Shown here: positions 34,661 to 43,192 of the stretch, in pieces
How the letters are laid out: each line of letters begins with the position of its first letter
Numbering within the stretch: position 1 is the first letter of the stretch
Assembly: GCF_038594605.1 (NCBI RefSeq)
Contig: NZ_JBCFZM010000001.1
Span: forward strand, 1-64,000
DNA length: 64,000 nucleotides
Origin: Alteriqipengyuania bathyomarina_B
GTDB taxonomy: Bacteria > Pseudomonadota > Alphaproteobacteria > Sphingomonadales > Sphingomonadaceae
Direction: 5' to 3'
The notes under the pieces: generated by a model
Seen by the model: the letters and a program-made list of their open reading frames with translations, nothing else
Databases searched by the model: none
Told to the model about the DNA's origin: nothing
Made by a program: the position numbers and the translations under genes

Positions 34661-34978
34661 ATGCTCGATCTTATGACCGCCGCAGCAGCCAGCGGCGATG
34701 CGCCCCCGGCCTGGCTTCAGTTCCTGCCCTTCGTGGGCATGATCCTGATTTTCTGGTTCCTCATCATCCGTCCGCAGATGAAGCGGCAGAAGGATCATCA
34801 GGAAAAGATCGGCGGCCTCAAGAAGGGCGACCGCGTGGTCACCGCCGGCGGACTGATCGGCAAGATCGTCGCCGTGCGCGACGATGAAGTCGATGTGGAA
34901 CTGGCGCGCGACATGCGGGTAACGGCGGTGAAGAGCACGATCGGCGACGTGATCCTGCCCAAAGCCAGCAACGACTGA
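34661..34978 (+). CDS. yajC: Preprotein translocase subunit YajC
   Basis: The 105-residue protein has one membrane helix (FLPFVGMILIFWFLIIRPQMKRQKDHQ, about residues 20-38) followed by the basic YajC signature and a soluble tail (GDRVVTAGGLIGKIVAVRDDEVDVEL). It accompanies SecDF in the translocon. ATG 34661 is chosen because family members start shortly before the helix. The secD gene follows after 18 bases. Confidence 0.95.
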   Translation: MLDLMTAAAASGDAPPAWLQFLPFVGMILIFWFLIIRPQMKRQKDHQEKIGGLKKGDRVVTAGGLIGKIVAVRDDEVDVELARDMRVTAVKSTIGDVILPKASND

Positions 34979-34996
34979 CCCAGGAAGACCTGAGAG

Positions 34997-36595
34997 ATGC
35001 TGGATTTTCCTCGCTGGCGTAAGATTTGGCTGTGGGGCCTGACGTTCATGGTGGTGCTGTGCGCCATCCCTTCGTTCTTTGCCGCCCTCGGCGTCGCCTA
35101 CCCCGACGAACTGCCCGAGCCGACCGTCAATCTCGGCCTCGACCTCGCCGGCGGGAGCCACATCCTGCTCGAGGCGGAGCCCGAACAGGTCGCGGCCCAG
35201 CGCCTTCAGAACATGGAAGAGAGCGTGCGCACCGCGCTGCGCGACGCCGACCCCGAAATCCGCATCGGCGATGTTTCGACCGCGAATGGCCGCCTGTCTT
35301 TCATGCTCGAGGATACGAGCGAGATCGACCGGACGCGCGAAATCCTGACGCCGCTGATGAACGGCCAGGGGCTGACCCGCGAATGGGAACTGACCGTGGT
35401 CGACACCAGCCGCGTGGTGCTCACTCCCAGCCAGCAGGCGATCGATACCGCCGTGACGCAGGCGATGGACAGCGCGACCGACGTAGTCCGCCGCCGGATC
35501 GACGAACTGGGCACGCGCGAACCGACGATCATCCGCCAGGGCGATACCCGGATCGTGGTCCAGGTGCCGGGCCTGCAGGACCCCGAACAGCTCAAGGAAC
35601 TCCTCGGCCAGACCGCGCGGCTCGAATTCAAGCTCGTCGATCTGGATGCGCTCCCCAATGACGTGGCGCAGGGCATTGCCCCTCCGGGCAGCCAGATTTT
35701 CCCTTATGCGGAGGGTACTCCGGGTGAGGGCACCAATATCGCGGTGCGGCGCCTCGGCGGGATCCAGGGCGACAGCCTTACCGGCGCACAGCCGGGCGTC
35801 GATCCGCAGACCAACGAAAACGTGGTCAACATCCAGTTCGACCAGCAGGGCGGCCAGCGCTTCGCCCAGCTGACGACGCAGAATGTCGGCAAGCCATTTG
35901 CCATCATCCTCGACGGCGAAGTCCTGTCCGCGCCCAACATCAACGAACCCATCCGGGGCGGTGGGGCGCAGATCTCAGGCAGCTTCACTGCCGACAGCGC
36001 CAATGCCCTGTCGATCTCGCTGCGCTCGGGCGCGCTGCCCGTCGATCTCGCGATCGTCGAGGAACGCACTGTCGGGCCGGATCTTGGCGCGGACTCGATC
36101 CGTGCGGGCCTGATCGCCATGGGCGTCGGTTCGCTGCTCGTGGTCCTGCTGATGATCGCGACCTACGGGCGTTTCGGCGTCTATGCGACCGCTGCACTGG
36201 TCATCAACGTCACCATGATCCTCGGCATCATGGCGATCCTCAACACCACGCTGACGCTGCCGGGCATCGCGGGCTTCGTGCTGACCATCGGCGCGGCGGT
36301 GGACGCCAACGTGCTGATCAACGAACGCATCCGGGAAGAGCGGAAGCGCGGGCGCAAGGTCGTGACCGCGGTGGAGAACGGCTATCGCGAGGCGAGCCGT
36401 GCGATCTACGACGCCAACATCACCAACGCCATCGCGGGTGCGCTGCTGTTCGCCTTCGGCTCGGGGCCCGTCCGCGGCTTCGCCATCGTGCTGCTGATCG
36501 GCCTGGTCACCAGCGTGTTCACCGCCGTCATGTTGACCCGCATGTGGGTCGCCGACTGGCTCAAGTCCGCGCGTCCGCGCGACATCAACATCTGA
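34997..36595 (+). CDS. secD: Protein translocase subunit SecD
   Basis: The 532-residue membrane protein uses the proton gradient to complete protein export with SecF. N-terminal helix, then the family block LGLDLAGGSHILLE near residue 48, the large periplasmic P1 domain (about 60-350), and five further helices from about residue 370, including IMAILNTTLTLPGIAGFVLTI, GAAVDANVLINERIREE and the FAFGSGPVRGFAIVLLIGL end region. Part of the operon yajC-secD-secF. Confidence 0.97.
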   Translation: MLDFPRWRKIWLWGLTFMVVLCAIPSFFAALGVAYPDELPEPTVNLGLDLAGGSHILLEAEPEQVAAQRLQNMEESVRTALRDADPEIRIGDVSTANGRLSFMLEDTSEIDRTREILTPLMNGQGLTREWELTVVDTSRVVLTPSQQAIDTAVTQAMDSATDVVRRRIDELGTREPTIIRQGDTRIVVQVPGLQDPEQLKELLGQTARLEFKLVDLDALPNDVAQGIAPPGSQIFPYAEGTPGEGTNIAVRRLGGIQGDSLTGAQPGVDPQTNENVVNIQFDQQGGQRFAQLTTQNVGKPFAIILDGEVLSAPNINEPIRGGGAQISGSFTADSANALSISLRSGALPVDLAIVEERTVGPDLGADSIRAGLIAMGVGSLLVVLLMIATYGRFGVYATAALVINVTMILGIMAILNTTLTLPGIAGFVLTIGAAVDANVLINERIREERKRGRKVVTAVENGYREASRAIYDANITNAIAGALLFAFGSGPVRGFAIVLLIGLVTSVFTAVMLTRMWVADWLKSARPRDINI

Positions 36596-36613
36596 CGGGG
36601 AACGGGATACATC

Positions 36614-37594
36614 ATGAAACTTCTGAAACTCGTCCCCGACGATACCAACATCAAGTTCCTGAGATGGCGGGTACCGTTCTACATCGTCAGCCTGATCCTG
36701 ATGACGCTCAGCTGGGTCGCCGTGTTCACCATGGGCCTGAACTACGGCGTGGACTTCGCCGGCGGTCAGGAAATCCGCGCCACCTTCGTGGGCCAGCAGG
36801 AAGCGCCGATCCCCGAAATTCGTGACACTGTGGCGGGGTTGCCCGACACGGGCGATCCGGTTGTCCAGCGCTTCGGCGCCGAGAACGAGGTCTCGATCCG
36901 CGTCAAGCTGCCGCCCGAAGCGGAAGGCGACAAGGAGTTCGCCGACCGGCTGACCCGCGAGATTACCGACGCGCTCGACAGTGAATATCCCAACATCCGC
37001 ATCGACGGTGTCGACAGCGTGTCGGGCAAGGTTTCGGGCGAATTCCGCACGGCCGCCCTCTACGCCCTGCTGGCCGCGATGGCCGCCATCGCGATCTATA
37101 TCTGGGTCCGTTTCGAATGGCAGTTCGGCGTGGGCGGGCTGTTCGCATTGTTCCACGACGTGTCGCTGACGATGGGCTTCTTTGCGGTGACGCAGCTGGA
37201 ATTCAGCCTGCAGATCATCGCCGCGATCCTCGCCATCATCGGCTATTCGCTGAACGACACCATCGTCGTCTACGACCGCATCCGCGAGAACCTGAAGAAG
37301 TTCCGCAAGATGCCGGTGCCCGAACTGCTCGACCTGTCGGTCAACGAGACGCTGGCACGCACCATCATGACCTCGCTGACGCTGCTGGTCGCGCTGATCC
37401 CGCTGCTGCTGATCGGCCCGGCGAGCCTGTGGGGCATGGTCGCGGCGATCACGCTGGGCATCTTCGTGGGCACCTACAGCTCGGTCTACATGGCCGCTCC
37501 GCTGCTGATCTGGCTCGGCGTGTCGAGCACCAGCTTCGTGCCGCAGGAAGACAAGGCGGATCAGCAGGCAAAGGTCGCCCGGGGCGAGGCCTAG
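36614..37594 (+). CDS. secF: Protein translocase subunit SecF
   Basis: The 326-residue partner of SecD has an N-terminal helix, NYGVDFAGGQEIRATF, a short periplasmic domain with DGVDSVSGKVSGEFRTAA, and a C-terminal membrane bundle with IIAAILAIIGYSLNDTIVVYD and NETLARTIMTSLTLLVALI. It starts 18 bases after secD. A perfect inverted repeat follows the stop. Confidence 0.97.
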   Translation: MKLLKLVPDDTNIKFLRWRVPFYIVSLILMTLSWVAVFTMGLNYGVDFAGGQEIRATFVGQQEAPIPEIRDTVAGLPDTGDPVVQRFGAENEVSIRVKLPPEAEGDKEFADRLTREITDALDSEYPNIRIDGVDSVSGKVSGEFRTAALYALLAAMAAIAIYIWVRFEWQFGVGGLFALFHDVSLTMGFFAVTQLEFSLQIIAAILAIIGYSLNDTIVVYDRIRENLKKFRKMPVPELLDLSVNETLARTIMTSLTLLVALIPLLLIGPASLWGMVAAITLGIFVGTYSSVYMAAPLLIWLGVSSTSFVPQEDKADQQAKVARGEA

Positions 37595-37601
37595 GGCTTC
37601 T

Positions 37602-37631
37602 TGCCAGACTGTCGCCACGGGCAGTCTGGCA
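37602..37631. terminator. Perfect 10-bp inverted repeat between convergent genes
   Basis: TGCCAGACTG and CAGTCTGGCA flank a 10-base loop, 7 bases after the secF stop and 14 bases before the end of the opposing glycosyltransferase gene. There is no T-run, so if it ends transcription it does so without a canonical intrinsic signal; it could serve both directions. Confidence 0.6.
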
Positions 37632-37645
37632 GCACGCCCGGCGGT

Positions 37646-38839
37646 TCAGCCGATTACTTTGGCATAGAGCCGGGCGAGCGCCTCGGCGTGTTGCGCCCAG
37701 CCGAAGCCTTCGACCACCTGCGCTGTCTCGGCGCGCGTGGCAGATTGTCCGAGCACCATCTGCACGCCGCGCGCAATCGCTTCGGGTTCGCGCGCCACGA
37801 TCAGCCCCGCCGCAGGCCCGCGCACCAGCTCGCGCGCACCGCCGGCGTCGGCGATGACGATCGGTGTCCCACACGCCAGCGCCTCGACCCAGGCATTGGC
37901 CAGCCCCTCGCTCGCCGAGGGCAGCACCATCGCATTGGCGGCGCTGAGCACCAGCGGAAGCAGATCGTGATCGAGCGAGCCGAGCAGGTGGACACGGGCT
38001 CCAATCCCAAGCCCGTCCGCCAGCGTGCGCAGCTTCGCCTCGTCCGGCCCCTTGCCCACCAGCAGCAGCCTGGCATCCGGCAGGTCCACCAGCGCGCGCA
38101 GCACCAGCTCTTGCCCCTTGCGCGGGATCAGCGCGCCCACGCTGACGAGGATCGGCTCCTTCTCGCCCAGCGGCAGACCTAGCTTTTCGCCCAGCATCCG
38201 CCGCAGACTCTCGTTCTGGAGGGGGCGAAAGCGGTCGCGATCCAGCCCGGTGTAATGGATCGCGATTTTCTCGCGCGCCATGCCCAGCGCGGTCATGTCG
38301 TCCGCCAGCGCATGGCTGACCGCGAGCAGCTGGCTGGCATTCTTGGCGGCTGCAAGCATCGCGGTCTTCGCGTAGCCTTTGCTGCCCCAGTAATGAATAT
38401 CCGCGCCGCGCGCCTTGATCGCCAGCGGCAGGTCCAGATCGCGCGCAATCGCGGCCGCGGCGGGCCCATCGGGATAGAAGAACTGCGCATCGACCATGTC
38501 GAAGGCTTGCGCGGCGTGCAGCCTGCGCGCCAGCGGTAGCACGGCGCGGGCGATCAGGCGCGGATTGAACCGCCCGCCAACCTTGGGGATGAGCGTGAAG
38601 CGCGGGCGATGAACTGACACCGCGCCGCGTTCCTCGTTCACCGTCGCATCGGCCAGCGCACGATACTCGCCCGCGAGGATCGGCGGCAGGCCGATCGGAT
38701 TGATGACCGTAACCTCCCAGCCATCGCGCGCGGCCAGCGCCTCGAGCGAATGCGACACGAAGGTGCCGAAGCGCGGGCGGGCAGCATTGGGATAGAGGGT
38801 GGCGAGCGAGAGCAGGCGACGCGCGGGTTTCATGGTCAC
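37646..38839 (-). CDS. GT-B glycosyltransferase, family 4
   Basis: The 397-residue enzyme has a leader YPNAARPRFGTFVSHSLEAL, the mid-region ADIHYWGSKGYAKTAMLAAA and a donor domain with ILVSVGALIPRKGQELVLRAL and ASEGLANAWVEALACGTPIV. It resembles family 4 transferases of exopolysaccharide or sugar-lipid synthesis; the sugar is not determinable. GTG 38839 overlaps the stop of the upstream XRE-type gene (GTGA); ATG 38833 is an alternative. Sharing an operon with a regulator and lying outside the main polysaccharide locus is unusual. Confidence 0.88.
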   Translation of the reverse strand: MTMKPARRLLSLATLYPNAARPRFGTFVSHSLEALAARDGWEVTVINPIGLPPILAGEYRALADATVNEERGAVSVHRPRFTLIPKVGGRFNPRLIARAVLPLARRLHAAQAFDMVDAQFFYPDGPAAAAIARDLDLPLAIKARGADIHYWGSKGYAKTAMLAAAKNASQLLAVSHALADDMTALGMAREKIAIHYTGLDRDRFRPLQNESLRRMLGEKLGLPLGEKEPILVSVGALIPRKGQELVLRALVDLPDARLLLVGKGPDEAKLRTLADGLGIGARVHLLGSLDHDLLPLVLSAANAMVLPSASEGLANAWVEALACGTPIVIADAGGARELVRGPAAGLIVAREPEAIARGVQMVLGQSATRAETAQVVEGFGWAQHAEALARLYAKVIG

Positions 38840-39408
38840 AGCGGGCGGACCAGCGTTTCGGCCACCGCAAGCCAGGCGGGATCTTCGACGATCACCTGCT
38901 TTCGGCCCGGTTCGGGGGGCAGCAGCGCGAGGCGGCCCGGTTCGCTATCGACCAGCCGCCCGAAGGCGAAGCGACCCGCGCGGCGCGGCACCAGCACGTC
39001 GCGGTTGATCGCGCGCCCCGCCTCTTCTGGCGCAAGCTGGCGCAGCCACAGCTGGTCGCCCTTGCGAAAGGCACCGGTGCTGGCGATCACCTCCATCACG
39101 AGCCGCGTACCGGCGGTGCCCATCTCGTCGGGCGGTACTGCGTCGCGGGATTTCTGGAGCGCGTGCGGGCCATCATCGTCGAGTGTCGCGACGATCGCGG
39201 TTCGCCCGGCCTGTTCCGATCGCACGAGCTGTTCCGGGTCGATGCCGAGCGCGGTCCCGATCCGCTCCATCCATTTGAGCGAGAGGTTACGCGTTCCCGT
39301 CTCCAGCCGGCCGATCGTCTGCGCACTCGTGGGCGGGTCGCAGGCGGCGGCGAGATCGGCGAGCGTCCAGCCCTTCTGGCGGCGAATATCGCGGATGCGG
39401 TTGATCAT
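38836..39408 (-). CDS. XRE-family regulator with a LexA/S24-like C-terminal domain
   Basis: The 190-residue protein has an N-terminal HTH (IRDIRRQKGWTLADLAAACD, SAQTIGRLETGTRNLSLKWM). Its C-terminal domain follows S24/LexA-fold order: MEVIASTGAFRKGDQLWLRQL, then a strand-rich LVPRRAGRFAFGRLVD segment. The catalytic Ser of S24 (GDSM) is not seen, so self-cleavage is unlikely. ATG 39408 is chosen over GTG 39429 because the HTH begins there and GAAAGAGAG lies upstream. Two perfect palindromes in the divergent region upstream suggest autoregulation. Coupled to the downstream glycosyltransferase gene. Confidence 0.82.
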   Translation of the reverse strand: MINRIRDIRRQKGWTLADLAAACDPPTSAQTIGRLETGTRNLSLKWMERIGTALGIDPEQLVRSEQAGRTAIVATLDDDGPHALQKSRDAVPPDEMGTAGTRLVMEVIASTGAFRKGDQLWLRQLAPEEAGRAINRDVLVPRRAGRFAFGRLVDSEPGRLALLPPEPGRKQVIVEDPAWLAVAETLVRPL

Positions 39409-39423
39409 CGTCGGGTGGCTCTC

Positions 39424-39442
39424 TTTCACCGATATGGTGAAA
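39424..39442. promoter_or_regulatory. Perfect palindrome, probable operator 1 (XRE/DUF6456 divergent region)
   Basis: TTTCACC-GATAT-GGTGAAA: 7-base arms around 5 bases, just upstream of the XRE-type gene start at 39408. Confidence 0.65.
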
Positions 39443-39460
39443 TGTCTTTCCTACAGACAT
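39442..39460. promoter_or_regulatory. Perfect palindrome, probable operator 2
   Basis: ATGTCT-TTCCTAC-AGACAT: 6-base arms around 7 bases, directly abutting the first palindrome and lying 50 bases before the DUF6456 gene. Confidence 0.55.
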
Positions 39461-39509
39461 CCGCTTTTGGCAAGCGCGCGGCTCTTTTAAAAGATGGGAG
39501 AAACGGCGC

Positions 39510-39989
39510 ATGGCACGCGAACTTGCAGAACGCGAATTGACGAGCGAGGGGCCGAAACGCACGGGCGAGGGCGGCGTGCGTGCGCGGCGCCGGTCGGTCA
39601 CGGTGAACCTCGCCGAAAGCCCCTTGTCGTGGCTGCACGCGCGCGGCCACCTGAGCGACCGGCTGTTCGACGCGGGCGAGCGGCTGCGTGCCGACTACGA
39701 GAAGGCGCAACTCAGCCCGTCGGTTACGATGCGGTGGGATCCGGTACGGATCAAGGGCGGGCCCGATGCCGGGCTTTCACCGACCGAACGGCAGATGGCC
39801 GCCAAAGCGCGTTTCGACGGCGCGCTGGCCGCTGCGGGCAGCGGGCTGTCCGACGTTTTGTGGCGCGTGGTGTGCGCGTGCGAGAGCCTGCCCGCAGCCG
39901 AACGCGCGCTGCAATGGCCCGCGCGGTCGGGCAAGCTGGTGCTCAAACTTGCGCTCGAACGGGTGGCCGATTTCTACCGCATAAGGTGA
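39510..39989 (+). CDS. DUF6456 domain protein
   Basis: The 159-residue protein shows the DUF6456 pattern of alphaproteobacteria: ESPLSWLHARGHLSDRLFDAGERLRADYE, SPSVTMRWDPVRI, a helix AKARFDGALAAAGSGLSDVLWRVV, CACESLPAAERALQWPARSG and a terminal LKLALERVADFY. This domain often follows an HTH in larger proteins; here it stands alone with a short basic N-terminus. The function is unknown. Divergent from the XRE/S24-like regulator. Confidence 0.8.
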   Translation: MARELAERELTSEGPKRTGEGGVRARRRSVTVNLAESPLSWLHARGHLSDRLFDAGERLRADYEKAQLSPSVTMRWDPVRIKGGPDAGLSPTERQMAAKARFDGALAAAGSGLSDVLWRVVCACESLPAAERALQWPARSGKLVLKLALERVADFYRIR

Positions 39990-40001
39990 GGCGGTTTTTT
40001 T
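39976..40001 (+). terminator. Probable intrinsic terminator overlapping the DUF6456 stop codon
   Basis: ACCGC / GCGGT pair across a 10-base loop that contains the stop, followed by seven T. The stem is short. Confidence 0.5.
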
Positions 40002-40119
40002 GCTTCAGGACACTGTGTCAGGTGTGTCAGGCCGTCGGCGCCCATCGCGGTCTTGCGCGGATCGCGTGGGCGTCTGCGCCGTTGTTGGTGCAGGACACGC
40101 AACCCGAGGAAACCCGACC

Positions 40120-40701
40120 ATGAAGCTCTATTTTTCGTCCGGCGCCTGCAGCCTCGCCAGCCACATCGCCCTGATCGAGAGTGGGCAGTCATTCGAGGCG
40201 ACCAAGGTCGATCTCTCGCAGCACAAGACCGAGAATGGCGAGGATTTCTACGCGATCAGCCCGCGCGGCTACGTCCCCGCGATCGTCACCGACGACTTCG
40301 GCCTGCTGACCGAGAATGCAGCGGTGCTGCCATACCTTGCGCAAGCCACGGGCACGCTACCCGATGGCGAAGCGCACTTCCGGCTGCACGAGTGGATCGG
40401 CTTCATCGGGACCGAGATCCACAACGCCTACGGCCCGCTGTTCGGCGGGGCCGAGGGGGATGCCAAGGACAAGGCGAAAGATACGGTGGCGAAGAAATAC
40501 CAGCTCGCCGAAACGCTGATGGATGGCCGTAAGTGGTTGGTGACGGATGGTCCGACGGTGGCGGACAACTACCTGTTCGTGACGCTGCTGTGGGCGAACA
40601 AGTTCGGGATCGACGTGCCGCAGTCGCTGGTCGACTACCGCGAGCGCAATCTGGGCCGCGACGCGGTCAAGAAAGCGATGGCCGACGAAGGGCTGGGTTA
40701 A
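40120..40701 (+). CDS. Glutathione S-transferase family protein
   Basis: The 193-residue protein has an N-terminal thioredoxin-like domain starting MKLYFSSGACSLASHIAL, the beta-class pattern with a Cys at residue 10, and ISPRGYVPAIVTDD (cis-Pro loop) and LTENAAVLPYLAQ. A helical C-terminal domain follows, with TVADNYLFVTLLWANKFGID. ATG 40120 has GAGGAAA upstream. It ends tail-to-tail with the uracil-DNA glycosylase gene (4-base overlap). Confidence 0.92.
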   Translation: MKLYFSSGACSLASHIALIESGQSFEATKVDLSQHKTENGEDFYAISPRGYVPAIVTDDFGLLTENAAVLPYLAQATGTLPDGEAHFRLHEWIGFIGTEIHNAYGPLFGGAEGDAKDKAKDTVAKKYQLAETLMDGRKWLVTDGPTVADNYLFVTLLWANKFGIDVPQSLVDYRERNLGRDAVKKAMADEGLG

Positions 40702-41273
40702 GCCAGCGCCTCGCGCACGCGCCGCCGCACTTCGGGGACGAGTTCCGCTTCGAACCACGGATGCTTGCGCATGAACATGGTGGAGCGCCACGAAGGGTGC
40801 GGCAGCGGGATCGTGTCGCCGAAGCTGCGCCAGTCGGCGACCCGGTCCGCCATGCGCGCGTTGCGCGTCTCGGGCAGGTAGCGTTTCTGGGCGTATGTGC
40901 CGACCAGCAGCGTCAGCCGGTCCTGAGGCAAGGTGGCGAGCACGCGCTCGTGCCACAGCGGCGCGCATTCGGGGCGGGGTGGCTTGTCGCCCCCGCTGGC
41001 CTTGCCGGGGTAGCAGAAGCCCATCGGGACGATCGCCACGAGCGCCGGGTCGTGCAGCTGGTCGCGGGTCAGCCCGGTCCACTCGCACAACCGCTCGCCG
41101 CTCGCGTCGTCCCACGGGATGCCGCTGGCGTGGACCTTGCTGCCCGGCGCCTGCCCGACGATCAGGATGCGGCTGGTGGCGGAGAACTGGGCAACCGGGC
41201 GAGGTTCGAAGCCGAGTGCGGCCTCGCAGACCCGGCATGCGGCGATCTGGCGGTGGAGTTCCCGGGTGCTCAA
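40698..41273 (-). CDS. Uracil-DNA glycosylase family protein
   Basis: The 191-residue protein carries the UDG superfamily motif A (RILIVGQAPGSKVHASGIPWDD) and motif B near the end (LPHPSWRSTMFM), with a Cys-x2-Cys in the N-terminus (ACRVCEAA). It would remove uracil or related bases from DNA. TTG 41273 overlaps the stop of the ABC-F gene (TTGA), which fixes the most likely start; the longer open frame upstream is a shadow of that gene. No ATG is available at the conserved N-terminus. Confidence 0.85.
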   Translation of the reverse strand: MSTRELHRQIAACRVCEAALGFEPRPVAQFSATSRILIVGQAPGSKVHASGIPWDDASGERLCEWTGLTRDQLHDPALVAIVPMGFCYPGKASGGDKPPRPECAPLWHERVLATLPQDRLTLLVGTYAQKRYLPETRNARMADRVADWRSFGDTIPLPHPSWRSTMFMRKHPWFEAELVPEVRRRVREALA

Positions 41274-43090
41274 CCCTCGACCCGCTCCGCGAGTGTCAGC
41301 CAGCGCTCTTCCGCCGCATCCTTCTCGCTTCGGGCATTCTCGACGCCCTTCGAGATGGTGGCGAAGCGCTGCGGGTCCTTGGAATAGAGCTCGGGATCGG
41401 AAAGGATTTCCTCGCCCCTCGCGATGGCCAGCTCCAGCTCCTCGATACGCTCCGGCAGCGTATCGTAATCGCGCTGGTCCTTGAAGCTGAGCTTGTCCGC
41501 ACGCGGCGGGGGAGGGGGCGCGGCAGGAGCAGGTTTGTCCTTCGCCGGAGCCTTCGCCTTGCCGATGATGGGCGTGCTGCGCTTGGCGACCCAATCCTCG
41601 TACCCGCCCGCGACCACATCGACCTTGCCCGACCCGTCGAGGCCGAGCGTCACCGTCACGGTACGGTCGAGGAAGTCGCGGTCGTGACTGACGATCAGCA
41701 CGGTGCCCTCGTAGTCCGCGATGACCTCCTGCAGCAGGTCGAGCGTTTCGAGGTCGAGATCGTTGGTCGGTTCGTCGAGCACGAGAAGGTTGGATGCTCG
41801 CGCGAACTCGCGCGCCAGCAGCAGGCGCGACTTCTCGCCGCCAGACAGGATGTCGATCTTGGTGTCGACGATGCCCGGGTCGAACAGGAATTCCTTGAGG
41901 TAGCCCTGCACATGCTTGCGCGTTCCCCGCACGTCGATCCAGTCGCCGCCTTCGGCCAGCACCTGGCGCACGGTCTTGCCTTCGCCGAGCAGGCTGCGCT
42001 GCTGGTCGATCATCACGCCGGTCAGCGTCTTGGCGATTTCGACGCTGCCGCTGTCCGGCTCAAGCTCGCCGGTCAGCATCTTGAGCAGCGTCGTCTTGCC
42101 CGCGCCGTTCGCTCCGACAATCCCGATCCGATCCCCGCGCTGGATGCGCAGGGAGAAGTCGCGGATGATGGTGCGCTCGTCGCCTTCAGGTGTCGGATAA
42201 GATTTGCTGATCTGGTCCGCGACGATCACCGACTTGCTCTTGAAGTCCTCTGCGGTGGCGAGCTTGAGCTTGGCGGTGCCGCTGGTGTCGATCATCGCGG
42301 CGCGCTGTTCGCGCATCTTGTAGAGCGCTTCCAAGCGCCCCTGGTTGCGCTTGCGCCGCGCGGTCACGCCGCGCTCCAGCCAGTGGGCTTCCAGCTTCAG
42401 CTTGGCGTCGAGCTTTTCCGCCGCGCGCGCTTCCTCGGCATAGACCTGCTCTTCCCACGCTTCGTAACCGCCGAAGCCGACTTCCTTGCGGCGGATGGTC
42501 CCCCGGTCGAGCCACAGGGTCGCGCGGGTCAGGCGCTTGAGGAAGGTGCGGTCGTGGCTGATGACGATGAAGGCGCCATTATAGCGGTCGAGCCAGCTCT
42601 CCAGCCAGTCGATCGCGGCGAGATCGAGGTGGTTGGTCGGCTCGTCCATCAGCAGCAGATCGGGGTCCTGCGCCAGCGCGCGGGCAATCTGCGCGCGGCG
42701 CCGCTCGCCCCCGCTCGCGCCCTTTGCCTCGCGGCTCATGTCGATGCCGAGCTGGCCTGCGATGGCTTCCACCTCATGCTCGGCAGGCGGGTTCTCCCCA
42801 CCGAGGGCGAAATCCATCAGCGTTTCGTACTCGGAGACATCGGGGTCCTGCTCCAGCACCACGATCCGAGTGCCGGGCTTCACCTTGCGCTGGCCCTGAT
42901 CGCCTTCAAGCCGGTCGTCGATCAGCCGGAACAGCGTGGTCTTGCCCGCCCCGTTGCGGCCGATCAGCGCCAGCCGGTCGCGCGGGGCCACGTGCAGGTC
43001 GATATTGTCCTGGTTCGGGCCGCCGAACAGCCAGCGCCCGCCCTGCTGAAGGCCGAGGTTTTCCAAGGAAAGGATCGGAGGTTGCGCCAT
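41270..43090 (-). CDS. ABC-F ATPase, Uup-like
   Basis: The 606-residue soluble protein has two ATPase domains: Walker A GRNGAGKTT and GANGAGKTT, signatures ASGGERRR and LSGGEKSR, and Walker B LLLMDEPTNHLD and LLVLDEPTNDLD. A linker of about 80 residues rich in K/R/E lies between them, and a C-terminal coiled-coil extension (about 540-605, FKDQRDYDTLPERIEELELA) follows a Pro/Ala/Lys-rich hinge, as in Uup. ABC-F proteins act on the ribosome; Uup also affects transposon excision. It starts with ATG 43090. Confidence 0.93.
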   Translation of the reverse strand: MAQPPILSLENLGLQQGGRWLFGGPNQDNIDLHVAPRDRLALIGRNGAGKTTLFRLIDDRLEGDQGQRKVKPGTRIVVLEQDPDVSEYETLMDFALGGENPPAEHEVEAIAGQLGIDMSREAKGASGGERRRAQIARALAQDPDLLLMDEPTNHLDLAAIDWLESWLDRYNGAFIVISHDRTFLKRLTRATLWLDRGTIRRKEVGFGGYEAWEEQVYAEEARAAEKLDAKLKLEAHWLERGVTARRKRNQGRLEALYKMREQRAAMIDTSGTAKLKLATAEDFKSKSVIVADQISKSYPTPEGDERTIIRDFSLRIQRGDRIGIVGANGAGKTTLLKMLTGELEPDSGSVEIAKTLTGVMIDQQRSLLGEGKTVRQVLAEGGDWIDVRGTRKHVQGYLKEFLFDPGIVDTKIDILSGGEKSRLLLAREFARASNLLVLDEPTNDLDLETLDLLQEVIADYEGTVLIVSHDRDFLDRTVTVTLGLDGSGKVDVVAGGYEDWVAKRSTPIIGKAKAPAKDKPAPAAPPPPPRADKLSFKDQRDYDTLPERIEELELAIARGEEILSDPELYSKDPQRFATISKGVENARSEKDAAEERWLTLAERVEG

Positions 43091-43192
43091 GGTTGCCGCG
43101 AGTTAAGGCGGCAGCGCCTATCGAACAAGCCTTCCGCGTCCGCTCCGCACCGATTAGGGGTGGATGCACACGTATCCTGTTGGAGAACCTCG

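Noticed and set aside
40895..43192. Long plus-strand frame leading into the SIMPL gene
   Set aside because: It is antisense to the uracil-DNA glycosylase and Uup genes. Only the part from ATG 43193 has a signal peptide and family motifs.
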